A stretch of DNA of 64,000 nt from Corallium rubrum (GCA_964035015.1 OZ036007.1:4580997-4644996), one strand, 5' to 3'; numbered from the stretch's first letter, positions 12,454-24,848 are shown. Notes: a model not told the origin generated them from the letters alone. Translations and numbers: made by a program.

Positions 12454-13092
12454 AAAGGCAGTTGGAAATGCTGGATGGTTGACACCACTTCAAAAGTGGT
12501 GGGACAATGGTTGATTGCATTTGGGGAATATCTGGGGAGGTGGGGTCAGGTACTAGACAACTTGCCATCCAAGTGTGTGGGGGGGGGGGGGGGATCAGAA
12601 ATAGGAGTACATTTTCAAAGTCAGAATCAGAGATCAATTCCTAGAAATTGTCATGAATATTTAAGAGAGGAATTTTAATGTTTTAATACATGAGTAGAAC
12701 CTAAAATTTCAGTTGAGCCTCCTCAGTTGATTGGTTGAACCATAGGTTCCGTTGAACTCCATAAGCCACAAACTCCTAGCTATAGTGCTAATTAAGTGCC
12801 CCAAATCTAAATTCACCGCCCCTTGTAATTTATTTAGATGAATCATCTTTTCATTTCTACCATGGAAATCGTTTTATTTAAACCTTTTTTCCCTTTGCTC
12901 TATTTATAAAAAACCCTGTACCTTCTCTTCAACTTCGTCCATTCTTTCTTGAATATCTTTGGGCAGACTGTCTTTTGGCGGTACAGGAAAACGACTTATG
13001 TTAAACGATGAGGAACAACTTCGTTGCAAAGAACGCATTATAAGAACATTTCTTGTTCTACACAATGCAAAACTTGCTCGAAACAACGACAT
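10710..13092 (-). CDS. Carboxymuconolactone decarboxylase / AhpD-like (peroxidase-related) protein
   Basis: Two exons: 13092-12922 (57 codons, donor AAG|GTAC) and 11204-10710 (165 codons with stop, acceptor TTTATAG), joining in phase 0 to a 221-residue protein. Residues 1-35 are Arg/Ser-rich without acidic residues (MSLFRASFALCRTRNV...), resembling a mitochondrial presequence. From residue ~34 the sequence follows the peroxidase-related branch of the AhpD/CMD family: FPVPPKDSLP, then FLPNVFQALAHRPDEF spanning the splice, then LSKAEKELI and the redox motif CTYCVVAH (Cys110, Cys113, His117), and a C-terminal helix DAWDIGAIAAFFALSNRMA. In the family this Cys-x-x-Cys...His site reduces peroxide-linked disulfides, with the protein usually a trimer or hexamer; the natural substrate here is unknown. 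The ATG at 13092 is preferred because only TTG lies further upstream. The intron contains a LINE fragment and repeats. Divergent from ARL3 across a tetranucleotide array. Confidence 0.85.
11250..11425. repeat. Fragment of the GGCGTAG / AAATGCCATTTCC family
   Basis: Starts ATTGGCGTAGCCAGGGTT and contains GCATGCCCC and GAAATGCCATTTCCTGCATT, shared with 8788-9267, 20845-21040 and 31790-32045. Lies in the intron of the AhpD-like gene. Confidence 0.5.
11652..11762 (+). mobile_element. Non-LTR retrotransposon ORF2 C-terminal remnant
   Basis: Thirty-six codons and a stop: SFFPHAIPAWNNLPEQIVN, then SFSKQVLSFLN. The block FFPxxIxxWNxLPxxIV...F is the usual C-terminus of reverse transcriptases of CR1/L2/jockey-type LINEs. 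The AT-rich sequence after it would be the element's 3' end. A 5'-truncated dead copy in the intron of the AhpD-like gene. Confidence 0.7.
12417..12450. repeat. Homopolymer run of 34 C
   Basis: Uninterrupted C run, followed 130 bases later by 15 G (12579-12593). Between them lies the small inverted repeat CCACTTCAAAAGTGG. The C and G runs could pair as ends of a fold-back. Run lengths of this kind are prone to sequencing error. Confidence 0.85.
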
Positions 13093-13317
13093 AATTGACT
13101 TCAATCCAACAACAAATCGCAAACAATCCCTGTCACGTCTCTTCTAAAGGTCTTTTTCGCGGGGTCTATTTCCCGACAGGAGTTGCAAGTAGCGAGAAAC
13201 ATCACATCTACCAAAACCAACTAAAATTTCCTCATGGCCAAAAAAACAACATGTCATGTTTTTCGTCAAAACAATAACGAATCCGTCTGCATTCCGGTTT
13301 TGAAATTGACAGTGAGA

Positions 13318-15078
<1,761 letters not shown>

Positions 15079-15265
15079 AATTTCTCGATACTATAACTAG
15101 ACGTCCAGTAAGGCTTTTACCCCGGGGGAACCAAAAGTGGAGGGTAGATGAATCTGCTTGACAACAATATCTCGGGCTCAATATGTCAAGCGTCGCCATC
15201 TTGTAAGGTAAATGTTGTGATCACCTTGGTAATCTGGAAGAAGCTTCTTCCTTAGCGATTAGGAA

Positions 15266-18200
15266 ATGGTAAAAAACCTCATGTTTTAATCAGTTTATTT
15301 GTGGTTTGAAAAGCGTTATCTTATTCTTTCGTATCTTTCTTAACAGGGTTTGCTCGCTTTGTTGAAAAAACTGAAAAGTTCTCCCTCGAAAGAACTCCGG
15401 ATTCTTTTGCTTGGACTCGACAACGCCGGCAAAACAACGATATTAAAACATTTGGCCTCAGAAGAACCGTCTAACGTTACTCCAACACAGGTGAACGAAC
15501 CAGAATCTTAATTCTGTCGTTTGTCTAAACACTTTTATAGTTTTATTTATTGATATCGCGTCTTCTTTTATAATAAATAGGGTTTCAACATCAAAACAGT
15601 TCAATCGAAAGGACTTCGACTGAATGTATGGGATATAGGAGGTTTGTTATAAATATTCTGCCTGCTTTATTCATTTTTCCTTTGTTGTTTGTTTGATTTC
15701 CCGCTGCTTATATTTCCCCCTAATTGCTTTAAACCTTAGGTCAAAAAAAGATTAGACCCTACTGGAGAAATTACTTCGAAAATACAGATGTTTTGGTGAG
15801 TTTATATTTAATATGAATATATAATATATATACAGTATATATAACCTTGACTGGCTTTGGCGTAGTAATTTTTTTTTATATTTTAAATTTTTTTTAATTA
15901 TTTATAGCAATCATATTTTCATTTTGTTTTTGGTTATTTGAAAGGACCAATTGTAATTACTAATTCTTGCTTTCTTCTCATCAAGTAAATCTCATAAATG
16001 GTAATCAAAAAATATATATAAAAAAAAATATCATTAGCTCAGCTGAAGCGATAGCTCTGGTTCAGGTTTTTGATTTCTTGATTTAATTATGGTACTTACT
16101 GTACATTCAATTCATTTTTTTTAAATAATCTAGGTCTACGTTATTGATAGTGCAGATAGGAAACGACTTGAAGAAACTGGTTTTGTAAGTATTTTTTAAG
16201 AGCTTCTAAGGGGTTTTGGATCAACTTTACCTAGAATATATGTCCAGCTGACATTTTCCTTTGCATAATTTTTAAAACACCTGGGTCTTCACGTGATGAT
16301 TGTGAGAACTAGTTGCATGCTCTAGGCTTGGTTGGTAGACCTTGTGAGAACTACAAATCGAAATAAAGTAAGGTGCCAAAACATGGGATGTAGAAGTCTA
16401 ATGTTTTGAGCAAAGGCCCTTTGTCAGAGATAACTAGTGAGAACTAGTCACATCATTGCTTTAATTGTTGCACTACTGAGGTTCAGGTGGTAGACCTTAT
16501 AAGAACTACTGTAATCACATACTCTAACCATTGAACTACCAAGGCTTGGTTGGTAGACCTTGTGAAAACCAATCACCTGCTCTAACCATTAATCAGGAAT
16601 GAGTGAAGTAAGAATATTCATTTGTCTGTATCACACATCTCAGCATATTTTTGTAGCTAGTTAAAATCCACAGATATAACTATTTACATTTGCTAGTACA
16701 CTATATGAAAATGAAATAAAGATTAATTTTTTTATAAAGGAACTTGCCGAGCTTCTAGAAGAAGAAAAACTTGCAGCTGTTCCAATTTTAATTTTCGCCA
16801 ACAAACAAGATTTATTGCAAGCAGCAAAGCCAGATGATGTAAGATGGATTCTATATGATCTTTCACCAGTACTATACTATGGTAGATGACTAGCACTAGC
16901 TACTAGTCTGTGTTACCACCTTGACTCACTATGAGTAAGTAAGGTCTGTGAACACTAAGTTGCGTGAACACTAAGTTGCGTTGTTTTTGCATAAGTTAAA
17001 TCCCACGTTTTGGGGAAATAATCTATGTCATTTTAAAAACTAAGTTGTTGTAGTTTTGGTCACTATACTAGTACATATTCAACTTGCTGCTTGTGATATG
17101 CTGCCGTAGACTATATTATCTTGGCCACATCTTGCATATGGCTGCAAACCGTTTGGTGAGGTGCACACTCATTGCCTATGTTCACAGTGGTGATGTAGTA
17201 CCAGCTGGGGCCCTCCTCGAGGACTGTGAGCTGATATCATTTGAAGAGACGGCAGAAGAGAGTGAAAGCTCTCCACTAACTCTTATGAATGCTTTGTAGC
17301 GTTGCACCCAATGGGCACGTGGTGTAAAACAAACATACTGCCTAGGAATGTCTGAAGTTTCTCCCTTTGATGAGTAAAATCATCTGGTGTGACAGAGTAA
17401 AAAAAAATAGGTGCTGTTTTTGGCCAACTAAGGTAGGAATGAGTTAAATCACCAAATACAAAGTAAATTTGGAGACAGTCAGTACTTGGTTTGTAATACA
17501 TTATTAATATATGTTATTTTGGTGGATTTGATCATGTTTCATGGTAAGAATTAGCATATTTATCCGTATAATCTTTTCCAGTGTTCTCCCAGTGGGAACA
17601 TGTTCACAGACCTTACTCATAGCAATTTTGAGTCAGGGCTGACCATATCTGTAGGATAGACCAACATTATACTGTACATGATGTTGATGAGTTCAGGGAG
17701 TTTGCTGCAAAAGATGGATTTTTTTGTAATTTTTGATTGTAGATTGCTGAAGGACTCCAGCTTAATAAAATCACAGACAGAACTTGGCGAATCCAAGGTT
17801 GCTCTGCAATGACCGGGGAAAAGATCGAAGTAAGCATTGTCATCTTAAGGTGGCTCCTTGCAGTTTCTTGAAAAGTGAAAAAAATTCCACCTCAAAAAAA
17901 ATGGGCATGAATTAAGAATATTCCATAAAAAAAAAACACGAAAATAGAGTTATTAAATACTATTAACCGATAGTGTTTTATCTGTTGCTATGGCAACAAT
18001 GTTTCAAGATGGCTGCAAATTTATATTTAATCCAAACGGAGCCACTTTATGGGTTTTAATTAGTTATTAATTAATCATTAGGCAAAAAAAAAATACCTGG
18101 GTTTCCTATTTCTCTTCACAAAAACTTAGGTAGGGTAGGTTGGATTTCTTTTTTCTTTTACTTTTTTTTTAATTTAGTGCCTAGGAATAACAATAATATT

Positions 18201-19742
18201 CTTTCCAACACCAAAATTATATAATGTCAATTACACTTGAGCACATTACTAGACACCATGCTTGCTATCCCAAGATGCTGCCACTTGGGCCCATGCTCCT
18301 TAAAAATTCAATAAAAAGATTAGGGTTGGCATTTTGCTAGCAAAAAAACTAGGCAGGGTCGGGAAACCGGAAACCCAGGTTGTTTTTTGCCTTAGGGTTT
18401 GTATAATTCAGTGGTTCCCAAACTGGGGGTTGTGGCTCCCTTAGTTCAAATTTCACGCAGATTTCTTTGTTATTCATATAAGTATTTATCTCCCATACAA
18501 ACTGAATTCAATTGAATTGAATTGTCCAAGGTTCGAATTAATGGTTCATGATTCGTGATTCACGAACCAAATTACGAATTTAATGAATGCAAAAGCAAAA
18601 ATGTTAATAAAAATCACGAATCAAAAATAATGAGTGACTTTTGAAATACTAATACTGAACTGGTCTCACACAGCAACACAGTGTACATGAAGTAGTTTAC
18701 GTTAAGTGGTCAGTGGTACTGTGGAAGCATTTTTCGAGTGCCCACTTGCACCCACGCAAACTTTCCACTATGGCACAGAGTAAATGTGAACACAGCAAAG
18801 GCCTAGCACACTACAATAAGCTTTGGGAGTTTCAAAGAGAAGAAAAGACCGTGAGAAAAACTAAAATCAGGCATGTTACACATGGATATCAAGATCTCTA
18901 TAAAAAATAAACCTTTTTGTTCCTTGAGAGTATTAGTTTTGAAGGCACTGATTATTACAGGTACTTTAAAATGGAGGTAAAAAATCAGGCATTATTGATG
19001 CAACTTTTTTAAAATTCACGAACCAGTTTTCAATAGTTAATTCGAACCTTGACTGTCATTATAAATGCACGGTCTTTATCTGTATAAAGCCTAGGGAAGT
19101 ATGCAGAAAAGACAAAACCTTGTGAAATTTGAGAATTTTTTTACATGCCTTGGGAAGTATGTGGCTTAATACCTCTGGTTGCAAGGCCCAGGGGTGGTGA
19201 AACTGGCCCCTAATACCAAACTGAATTTGAGGGGGTATTTGACCAAGATCTTTGGTGCAAAGCATTTACCTCAAAAATTTTGGTGCACGTTTTTAGCACA
19301 GATTGACAAGCAGATAACTATGGTGCAGTGTTTTTTGGCGCAAGCTTTCTAGTTTTTTGGTGCACAAATAATAAATGTTTGAAAATCTTTGATGCGGAGA
19401 ATTCTGAAATTCACCCTGGCCCTAATATTTCTGACAAGGAGCTTTAACCCCTACCCCATACTGTATTTTGGAAGACAGGGCCAAGAATGACCCTTCTAAA
19501 ATAATTGTTAGATGTGTGTCAAAAAAATCTATTCATAGCCCCTCTTATATAAAATATCTTGCACTGCCAAGGCCTGTCAGCAAAGAGAGTGAAACTCAGT
19601 GGTGTAATGCTTGGTAGAGTTAGGTTGAAAACTAAGGCTCCCTAAGTATAAAAATACATTAATTAAAACATGGTCTGTTCATTTGCTTTCCTAGGATGGT
19701 ATAGAGTGGATATCACAAGTTTTAAAGGATGTAAAAAAATAG
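15266..19742 (+). CDS. ARL3: ADP-ribosylation-factor-like GTPase 3
   Basis: Eight exons: 15266-15268, 15347-15490, 15581-15641, 15740-15795, 16134-16184, 16740-16838, 17743-17829 and 19695-19742, all with GT..AG borders and matching phases. They give 182 residues, the length of mammalian ARL3. The first coding exon is only the ATG. Seen in the protein: [10 protein letters not shown] amphipathic N-terminus, P-loop GLDNAGKTT (24-32), switch I TPTQGFNIK, switch II WDIGGQ (66-71), NKQD (126-129) and CSA (158-160), ending LKDVKK. ARL3 is known to release lipidated cargo from UNC119 and PDE6D in cilia, with RP2 as its GAP. Gly2 is present, although ARL3 proteins are not normally myristoylated. Intron 6 holds a LINE fragment and intron 7 two DNA elements. 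I am confident in ARL3 rather than ARL2 from the residue match, especially [20 protein letters not shown]. Confidence 0.96.
16300..16600 (-). repeat. tRNA-like repeat fragments in ARL3 intron 5
   Basis: Read on the minus strand, GGTAGTTCAATGGTTAGAG resembles a tRNA A-box arm, followed by AAGGTCTACCA. Three overlapping partial copies (16310, 16490, 16545) share GGTAGACCTTGTGA on the plus strand. A degenerate hammerhead-like string (16398-16432, minus) lies within. Probably remnants of a tRNA-derived SINE. Confidence 0.4.
17084..17299 (+). mobile_element. Probable LINE ORF2 fragment in ARL3 intron 6
   Basis: The short frame [19 protein letters not shown] resembles the 'RRLRWLGHVLRM..RLPRR' C-terminal region of some non-LTR reverse transcriptases. 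No start, no RT catalytic motifs, and it lies inside an intron of ARL3, so this is a dead fragment at most. Identification rests on that single motif. Confidence 0.45.
18078..18394. mobile_element. TTAGGCAAAAAAA MITE, copy 1
   Basis: The ends TTAGGCAAAAAAA..CCTGGGTTTCC and GGAAACCCAGG..TTTTTTGCCTTA are inverted. A reverse-oriented second copy is at 56105-56457, sharing TTCTCTTCACAAAAAC, CCTAGGAATAACAATAAT and ATTCAATAAAAAGAT. No coding capacity. Confidence 0.7.
18527..19052. mobile_element. DNA element with CAAGGTTCGAATTAA ends
   Basis: The left end CAAGGTTCGAATTAA and the right end TTAATTCGAACCTTG are inverted; the next blocks GATTCGTGATTCACGAACC and CACGAACCAG also pair. A 65-codon frame (18713-18910: [20 protein letters not shown]) lies inside but matches nothing I know. 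Lies in ARL3 intron 7. Confidence 0.5.
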
Positions 19743-20448
19743 AATTACATGTACAGTAATAATTATAATTTAATTTTACAAAGACATTTTACTTGAAGGC
19801 AATTCATTTACAATGGTCCAACAAGTAAAGTCATATCAAGGAGGATGGTGAAAAGACCAAGACCACGTGCACTGCTAATAAATATAAAAAAACCAGTTAA
19901 TTATTATTTTATTTTAATAGTATAAAGAAAAGCAAACCAGAAACAACCTCAGTGTAAAATAAGCTATTCTTTTTTGTTTTATATGGTGGTATGGTTGAGT
20001 ACTGTAACATCAGGTCAAAAATATTACTTTAAGTGTGTACAGAGCATAGTTTGTGTCCAGTCACCAAGTTTAATTGTTCAGGTCAAGTGAGTTTGAAAAA
20101 TCTTAAGGTGTATAATATTATCACTCAAAAAAAATTTCTTGTCACAAAAATCTGAAAAAAATCAAAAAAAAATTCTGCCTGATACCGTGTAGAAAAATCG
20201 GAAAAATTTCCAAGAATAATTTTAAATCCAACAGGAGTTGAAAAATCTGAAATTTCTGTCATAAAATCCTCCTATCTTCACAAAAAATAAAAGTCCTGAG
20301 TCTTCCACAAATTCTTGAAGTCTGAGCTTCAAAATGTTCTTAATATTTTCCCTGCTGGTATGTACCCTTAATTCTTTTTCTTCATCTTCATTCTAATGAT
20401 CAGTTTTTACTCGACAAAGGTGTATGAGAGTCTCTAACTTTGTTTAAT
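19743..20448. other. 3' flank of ARL3, nothing else recognised
   Basis: Probable 3' UTR and intergenic DNA. Long A/T runs; no conserved coding. Confidence 0.45.
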
Positions 20449-20633
20449 GGGTCATTCCAGAAAAGATCCATACCTCCCCCACAGAGGAAATTTGTGCCAT
20501 CCAGGGAGGGGAGGAGGGGGGGGGTAAATCTACTTCTGATAATAGTAAAATATACTAGGATGTCCGAAGGGGAGAGGGGGTCAACTTCACATTTCCTCCA
20601 TGGGGGAGGTGTGGATGTTTTCTGGAATGACTC
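20449..20633. mobile_element. MITE with GGTCATTCCAGAAAA ends
   Basis: Left GGTCATTCCAGAAAAGATCC and right GGATGTTTTCTGGAATGA are inverted over about 42 bases, including the CCTCCCCCA block. 185 bases, no coding. Confidence 0.7.
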
Positions 20634-20844
20634 ATTTCAATTAAAGGTCAAATGCAAACATCGTAACTGTCTTTGCTTTATCTTATACGGTACTATAAAA
20701 TAAGGTGTCCTCTATCTGATTGACTGGGCTCCATGCAATTTAAGAGAACAGAGATCACTGACATAAGGTGGTGGGGAATGGCATCAGGTGGCTGGAAAAG
20801 CCAGTGAGCTCTGTATATAACTGGAGTGGTATCTTTGTGGTGCA

Positions 20845-21045
20845 GTGGTGGCACCAGGGTACGAGAAGTGGGGGGGGGGGGGGCAATGCGAGCCGCAAAG
20901 GCGTGAGCACTAGGGGAGTCCGGGGACATGCTGGAAAATTTTGGAAAATTTTGAAATCTAGAGTCTCTGAAATGCCATTTCCTGCATTTTGGGACAGATT
21001 TTACAGAATTTTGAAAATTTTAAAACTTCGTAAAAAACACTAAAA
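20845..21045. repeat. Fragment of the AAATGCCATTTCC family
   Basis: Contains GTGGCACCAGGGTACG, 14 G in a row, CCGGGGACATGCTGG and GAAATGCCATTTCCTGCATT; compare 8788, 11250 and 31790. Confidence 0.5.
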
Positions 21046-21800
21046 TCTACACATTTCAGGTCTTTGTATGGGATATTTCATGGACAATTACTAGATACTG
21101 TCAAAAAATTAAGAGAGATATCTAACAGTGCCATTCTATTTCAAATCATTGACATTAAAAAAGAAATAAAATCACAATAATTTTGAGGTGTTTTATTACT
21201 TGTCTTCATTCTTATATTATTCAAAAGTTTATTTAGGTAGGTTGCCTGCCCTTATCCCCTTCCCAACTTTTCTCCTCGAATTTGGATGAATTGCAAAATT
21301 GACCTCGGAGAGAACTGGAGGGGATGTGTCCCCCGTGGTACCGCTAGTGTTGTGGTGGACAATGTGTGGGCATATAGGCCTGAGATACGTAGAGTTCCAG
21401 TCATCTACGCAGTCTGGCCAGTCTGATTTGGTCAAAAGACTGTGTAGGAGACTCGAACTGTATATATGTCCACCATATTTGGCTTCAATCTTTACCCAGT
21501 GAATGAACAGCAGATATCACTCCAGTTGTATATTATCAGTCTGTTTCAAGATTCCTCATGTAGCATTAGTTAAGCTGTTAAATGCTATCAAAAACTGACA
21601 AACGAACAATATCATTTTCAATATGATATACAAATGTTAAATAATGGTTTTGAAAAACTGAAATATCAAGCATATATCAAAAAAACTTTTTAATATACCA
21701 AAAACCAAAAATACACCATTTAAATTACTACATTCTTCTACAATGTTATTTCTTACAACTACAATATTATTTTGTACTAATGAAATTATGCTACCATGGT
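21046..21800. other. Intergenic stretch
   Basis: No conserved coding. Two short overlapping opposite-strand frames (21229-21502) show no family features. Confidence 0.4.
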
Positions 21801-22014
21801 ATTAACCCTATATTGCCCAGTAGCCACTCCATTGACGAGTAAAATAATCTGGTGTTTATGGCCAGAGCAAAATACTAGAGACACTGTTGGGCAATAAAGG
21901 GTTAACTGAGATAGTCTATTAACCCTTTATTGCCCAATAGCCAATGACGAGTAAAATTGTCTGGTGTTAGCCAGAGTAAAATACTAAAGACACTGTTGGG
22001 CAATAAAGGGTTAA
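21801..22014. mobile_element. Dimer of a 100-bp palindromic element (TTAACCCTTTATTGCCC)
   Basis: Two head-to-tail copies (21801-21905 and 21919-22014), each bounded by TTAACCCT and AGGGTTAA, with GCCCA..GGGCAATAA inverted inside. Both contain ATGACGAGTAAAAT, TGTCTGGTGTT and AGCCAGAGTAAAATACTA. The same core occurs in reverse, also as a dimer, at 53953-54167. Confidence 0.7.
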
Positions 22015-22112
22015 ACAGAGTATAATAATTAATATTAAATGTTGTGTTATAAAACTACAGAGACTTTAGTTTTACACCTCTCGAGGCCTAGTGTTTAGGT
22101 AACTACTGTACA

Positions 22113-22718
22113 TCATATCACATAGGCATATATATTTGCCATTGCCGATGCACCTATGCACTTTTTTACATACGGTCGCCGTTTTATCACAGATCCGCGT
22201 TCCAGGACTACCTGTCCTTTCATATAGTCCAGAAGTTCTGGTCTTTTAGCGATCCAATCAACACGATTCTGACAAACCAAAAACCTAGCCTTTGGTCTTG
22301 GTTGATGATGTTTAATGAAAGGTAGATCTGCCCTCCCAAATTTATCTTTGGCATATCTTCTGGGTACCAACTTTTCTGGCAGATCCTTTGTACCATCTGT
22401 GATTATTTGTTGGTACTGCCTCACTTTTGTTTCATATTCTCCTTCTTCCCTTTTTCTTCGTTCTTCGTCCGCTTTCTTCTTTGCTATTTTTTCTTGATAT
22501 TCTTGCTCATGCTTTTCACACCATACATCGCGATCCCATCGGTCAATTGTGTAAGACATATACGCTCTATCAACATCCTTGTATATATGTCTTAAAATAC
22601 AACCACATTTGCTTCTTCGTCGTCCGCCGTCCACAATTTCATCATCATTTCGTCTGTAATCAGGACCCTGTGCGGGATCATTGTCGCCTGGACTGGTTAA
22701 ATACTGATGTCCACCCAT
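22113..22718 (-). CDS. Intronless gene, 201-residue protein of unknown function
   Basis: I do not recognise the family. The frame from ATG 22718 (MGGHQYLTSPGDND...) to the stop at 22113 is free of low-complexity repeats. It has a balanced, charged composition: SKCGCILRHIYKDVDRAYMS, then IDRWDRDVWCEKHEQEYQEK, a Lys/Glu-rich coiled-coil-like helix (about residues 85-115), then LPEKLVPRRYAKDKFGRAD and CQNRVDWIAKRPELLDYMKG, ending in a basic segment. The frame is open a further 25 codons upstream but only from a TTG, so the ATG at 22718 is chosen. Such short, Arg/Lys/Trp-rich proteins without introns are common among cilium- or testis-expressed proteins, but that is only an impression. Codon texture and length make it a likely real gene. 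Confidence 0.6.
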   Translation of the reverse strand: MGGHQYLTSPGDNDPAQGPDYRRNDDEIVDGGRRRSKCGCILRHIYKDVDRAYMSYTIDRWDRDVWCEKHEQEYQEKIAKKKADEERRKREEGEYETKVRQYQQIITDGTKDLPEKLVPRRYAKDKFGRADLPFIKHHQPRPKARFLVCQNRVDWIAKRPELLDYMKGQVVLERGSVIKRRPYVKKCIGASAMANIYAYVI

Positions 22719-22889
22719 ATTTATTAGCTTCTCGTTATCCGTTATAAAAAACACTTTTACCTTCAACTTGATTTTCTTCGTAAATGCCGCCAAAAAGGCT
22801 CTAGCCTGCGAAGCAGGCTCTTTGGGAGGCGCGGGCGCGGAGTGGGCGGAGTCAGGCTAAAAAGGCTCTGACCATTCAACATGGCCTGG

Positions 22890-23283
22890 TCTCGTTCCGT
22901 ATGATGATCATATAACATAGAACCCAACACGCGTGTATGATGCATTTCATCGTACATGTGCATGATGCGCCAATTAACGGATTAAAACTCACTGCGCATC
23001 CCACAATCTTTGTCAAGAACTGTTGACCATAAATTACAAACACTATTAGGGGGGTTGGACGGGGAGGAGGTGTTTAAAAAAAAACCCCGACACTTTACAA
23101 GTTAGGGTTAGGGTTCCCTCCGGGAAATTCACATTTTGGAGATTAGGGTTAGGGGGTTCGGGGGGGGGGAGGGGGAAGGGTTTCATTAATAAACTCTTTA
23201 TTAAAAAAACATGCACATGTATGATGAAATGCATCATACACGCGTGTTGGGTTGTATGTTATATATCATCATACGGAACGAGA
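22890..23283. mobile_element. MITE with ~75-bp inverted repeats (TCTCGTTCCGTATGATGAT)
   Basis: Left TCTCGTTCCGTATGATGAT and right ATCATCATACGGAACGAGA are inverted. The match continues through CAACACGCGTGTATGATGCA and TACATGTGCATG. Two GTTAGGGTTAGGG stretches lie inside (23102-23112 and 23143-23155); these are too short to be telomeric. It sits about 170 bases upstream of the 22718 ATG, so it could affect that promoter. Confidence 0.75.
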
Positions 23284-23430
23284 GACTGTATTGGACCATT
23301 GGGCTTTGGGCTCTGACTGGTTAAACGTTCGACGCCTACTGCGCCTGCGCAGATAATTTCACACCCATGCTCCCAGCGCGGTCGTTTTTGGCAGGAAAAT
23401 TTGGTAACCACATGGGGGCCGCCATTACCT

Positions 23431-23609
23431 TAGCCTGGTACCCTGGCCCAATCAAAGAATATGGGCCAGGTAACCACTAAAGACTTCTGCTTTCCTATTG
23501 GTTGAAATTTCGCGCGTTTTTAGTGGATTTAGCCCTGATGACGCGAGAATGAGATTAGTGTTTACCTGGCCCATATTTCTTTTGAAATTGGGCCAGAGTA
23601 CCAGGCTAC
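23431..23609. mobile_element. hAT-like MITE with 8-bp target duplication
   Basis: TAGCCTGGTAC at the left and GTACCAGGCTA at the right. The inversion continues through TGGCCCAAT..AAAGAATATGGGCCAGGTAA. CATTACCT flanks both ends (23423-23430 and 23610-23617), an 8-bp duplication as made by hAT transposases. 179 bases. Confidence 0.8.
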
Positions 23610-23617
23610 CATTACCT

Positions 23618-24040
23618 ATGATATTTCAGTCAATTGGTTGGCAAATGTACCAGACACAGTCCTTTGCCAACCAACGCGCCTAATGTTTGCCTCCAAAAAT
23701 ATCCAAGTTGGTTACCCGCGGTTGACTGAAATCAAGTTAGGATGCCCCCTCTAGTATTTATATGATCTCTATGACCTGTACGTGGAAGCGGGGGGAAAAG
23801 GGAGGAAAGGAGGGGAGGGAGAGGAAAAAAATATTATTTTCCTAAACACACCACGATCGAGTGTGACACAGGTGCCCACGCTCTGCCAAGATGGCTCGTG
23901 GTCGGTCTAGAATTCAGGATAATCCGGCTGAATATTAAATAAATGAAATCCCAATCCCAATCCCCCCCAGCAACCCTAAATCTAACCAACCTCCCAGGGA
24001 CGTGGGTGGTGGATTCTATCTGGTCGGTGACTAAGTGCTC
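23618..24040. other. Intergenic stretch
   Basis: Short CCCAATCCCAATCCC tract near 23950; nothing else recognised. Confidence 0.4.
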
Positions 24041-24182
24041 ATGAAACGAAAATTAAGTTTGTCTTATTTGAAAGTACTTTTGAAATGACAAAGTAGCATC
24101 TTTTGCTATTTTTTTGTCGCCTTGCTTCGTTTTGGAGATATTTCAGTTTGTTTTGTATGTGAAACTAACCAATGACGTCACA

Positions 24183-24241
24183 TATATCTTTGCTATTATT
24201 AAACGGAATCAGTGATTCCGTTTAATAATAGCAAAGATATA
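24183..24241. repeat. Perfect 28-bp palindrome, 3-base spacer
   Basis: Arms 24183-24210 and 24214-24241 are exact reverse complements (TATATCTTTGCTATTATTAA and on to GGAATC), with spacer AGT. It would extrude as a near loop-free cruciform. Confidence 0.95.
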
Positions 24242-24389
24242 CAAATCAGTTGAAAATGTATATTTTTGTTGTTGTAGAAAAGATATATAACTTTCCCCAG
24301 TAAAAAGCTTCTAGGACAGCGTCGGCCACGGTTGAAATCCAAATATTACCAGGGTTAAGTCACGGTGGCCTGAAAAACAGAGAAAAATC

Positions 24390-24427
24390 TTCTCGACGTT
24401 TCGAGCGAAGGCCCTTCGTCAGGAGAA
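24390..24427 (-). ncRNA. Hammerhead-like motif (putative)
   Basis: On the minus strand: TTCTC, CTGACGA, a loop region AGGGCCTTCGCTC, GAA, ACGT, C, GAGAA. TTCTC pairs exactly with GAGAA (stem I) and ACGT is self-complementary (minimal stem III). Same layout as 9428 and 61154 but with a different stem I sequence. There is one A more than the standard core before stem II. Activity untested. Confidence 0.4.
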
Positions 24428-24848
24428 ATTAGTAAACAACTCACATGTGGTCACGCGTATTTATAGCAGAGCTACAATGGGAATCACGTGAACACATGTA
24501 AACCAATAAAAACAAAGTAAACAAATAAATTAATATGTAATTTTAGCCTGTGTGCAGGTGCTGACCCAATTTGTGGGTCAGCTACCTGCAACTAGGCAAA
24601 GAAACAGGTTATAAATTACTATTTAAATCATCAGAAAAAGGTTAAGGAAAAGGTGTGGAATATGGTATAAGTAAAAAGACCTTTTACAATCCATGGTTTC
24701 ACATATAAAACAAACTGTGATATCTCAAAAACGAAGCAAGAAAACTGTTATGTTTTCTTGTCTTTATTTCAGAGACAAAAAACAGCAAAAGATGTTACTT
24801 GTCATTTCAAAAGTACTTTCAAATAAGACAAACTTAATTTTCGTTTCA

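Larger units (their letters stand above)
24041..24848. mobile_element. DNA element with ~130-bp inverted repeats and hammerhead-like insert
   Basis: Left ATGAAACGAAAATTAAGTTT and right AAACTTAATTTTCGTTTCAT are inverted. The arms run inward through CTTATTTGAAAGTACTTTTG and TTGCTTCGTTTT. Inside are a perfect 28-base palindrome (24183-24241) and a segment carrying a hammerhead-like motif on the minus strand (24390-24427). Confidence 0.65.

Noticed and set aside
12343-12678. Poly-Pro/poly-Gly frames on both strands
   Set aside because: Caused by the 34-C and 15-G homopolymers in the intron of the AhpD-like gene.
23102-23155. Telomeric repeat (TTAGGG)
   Set aside because: Only two short stretches of GTTAGGGTTAGGG, inside a MITE.
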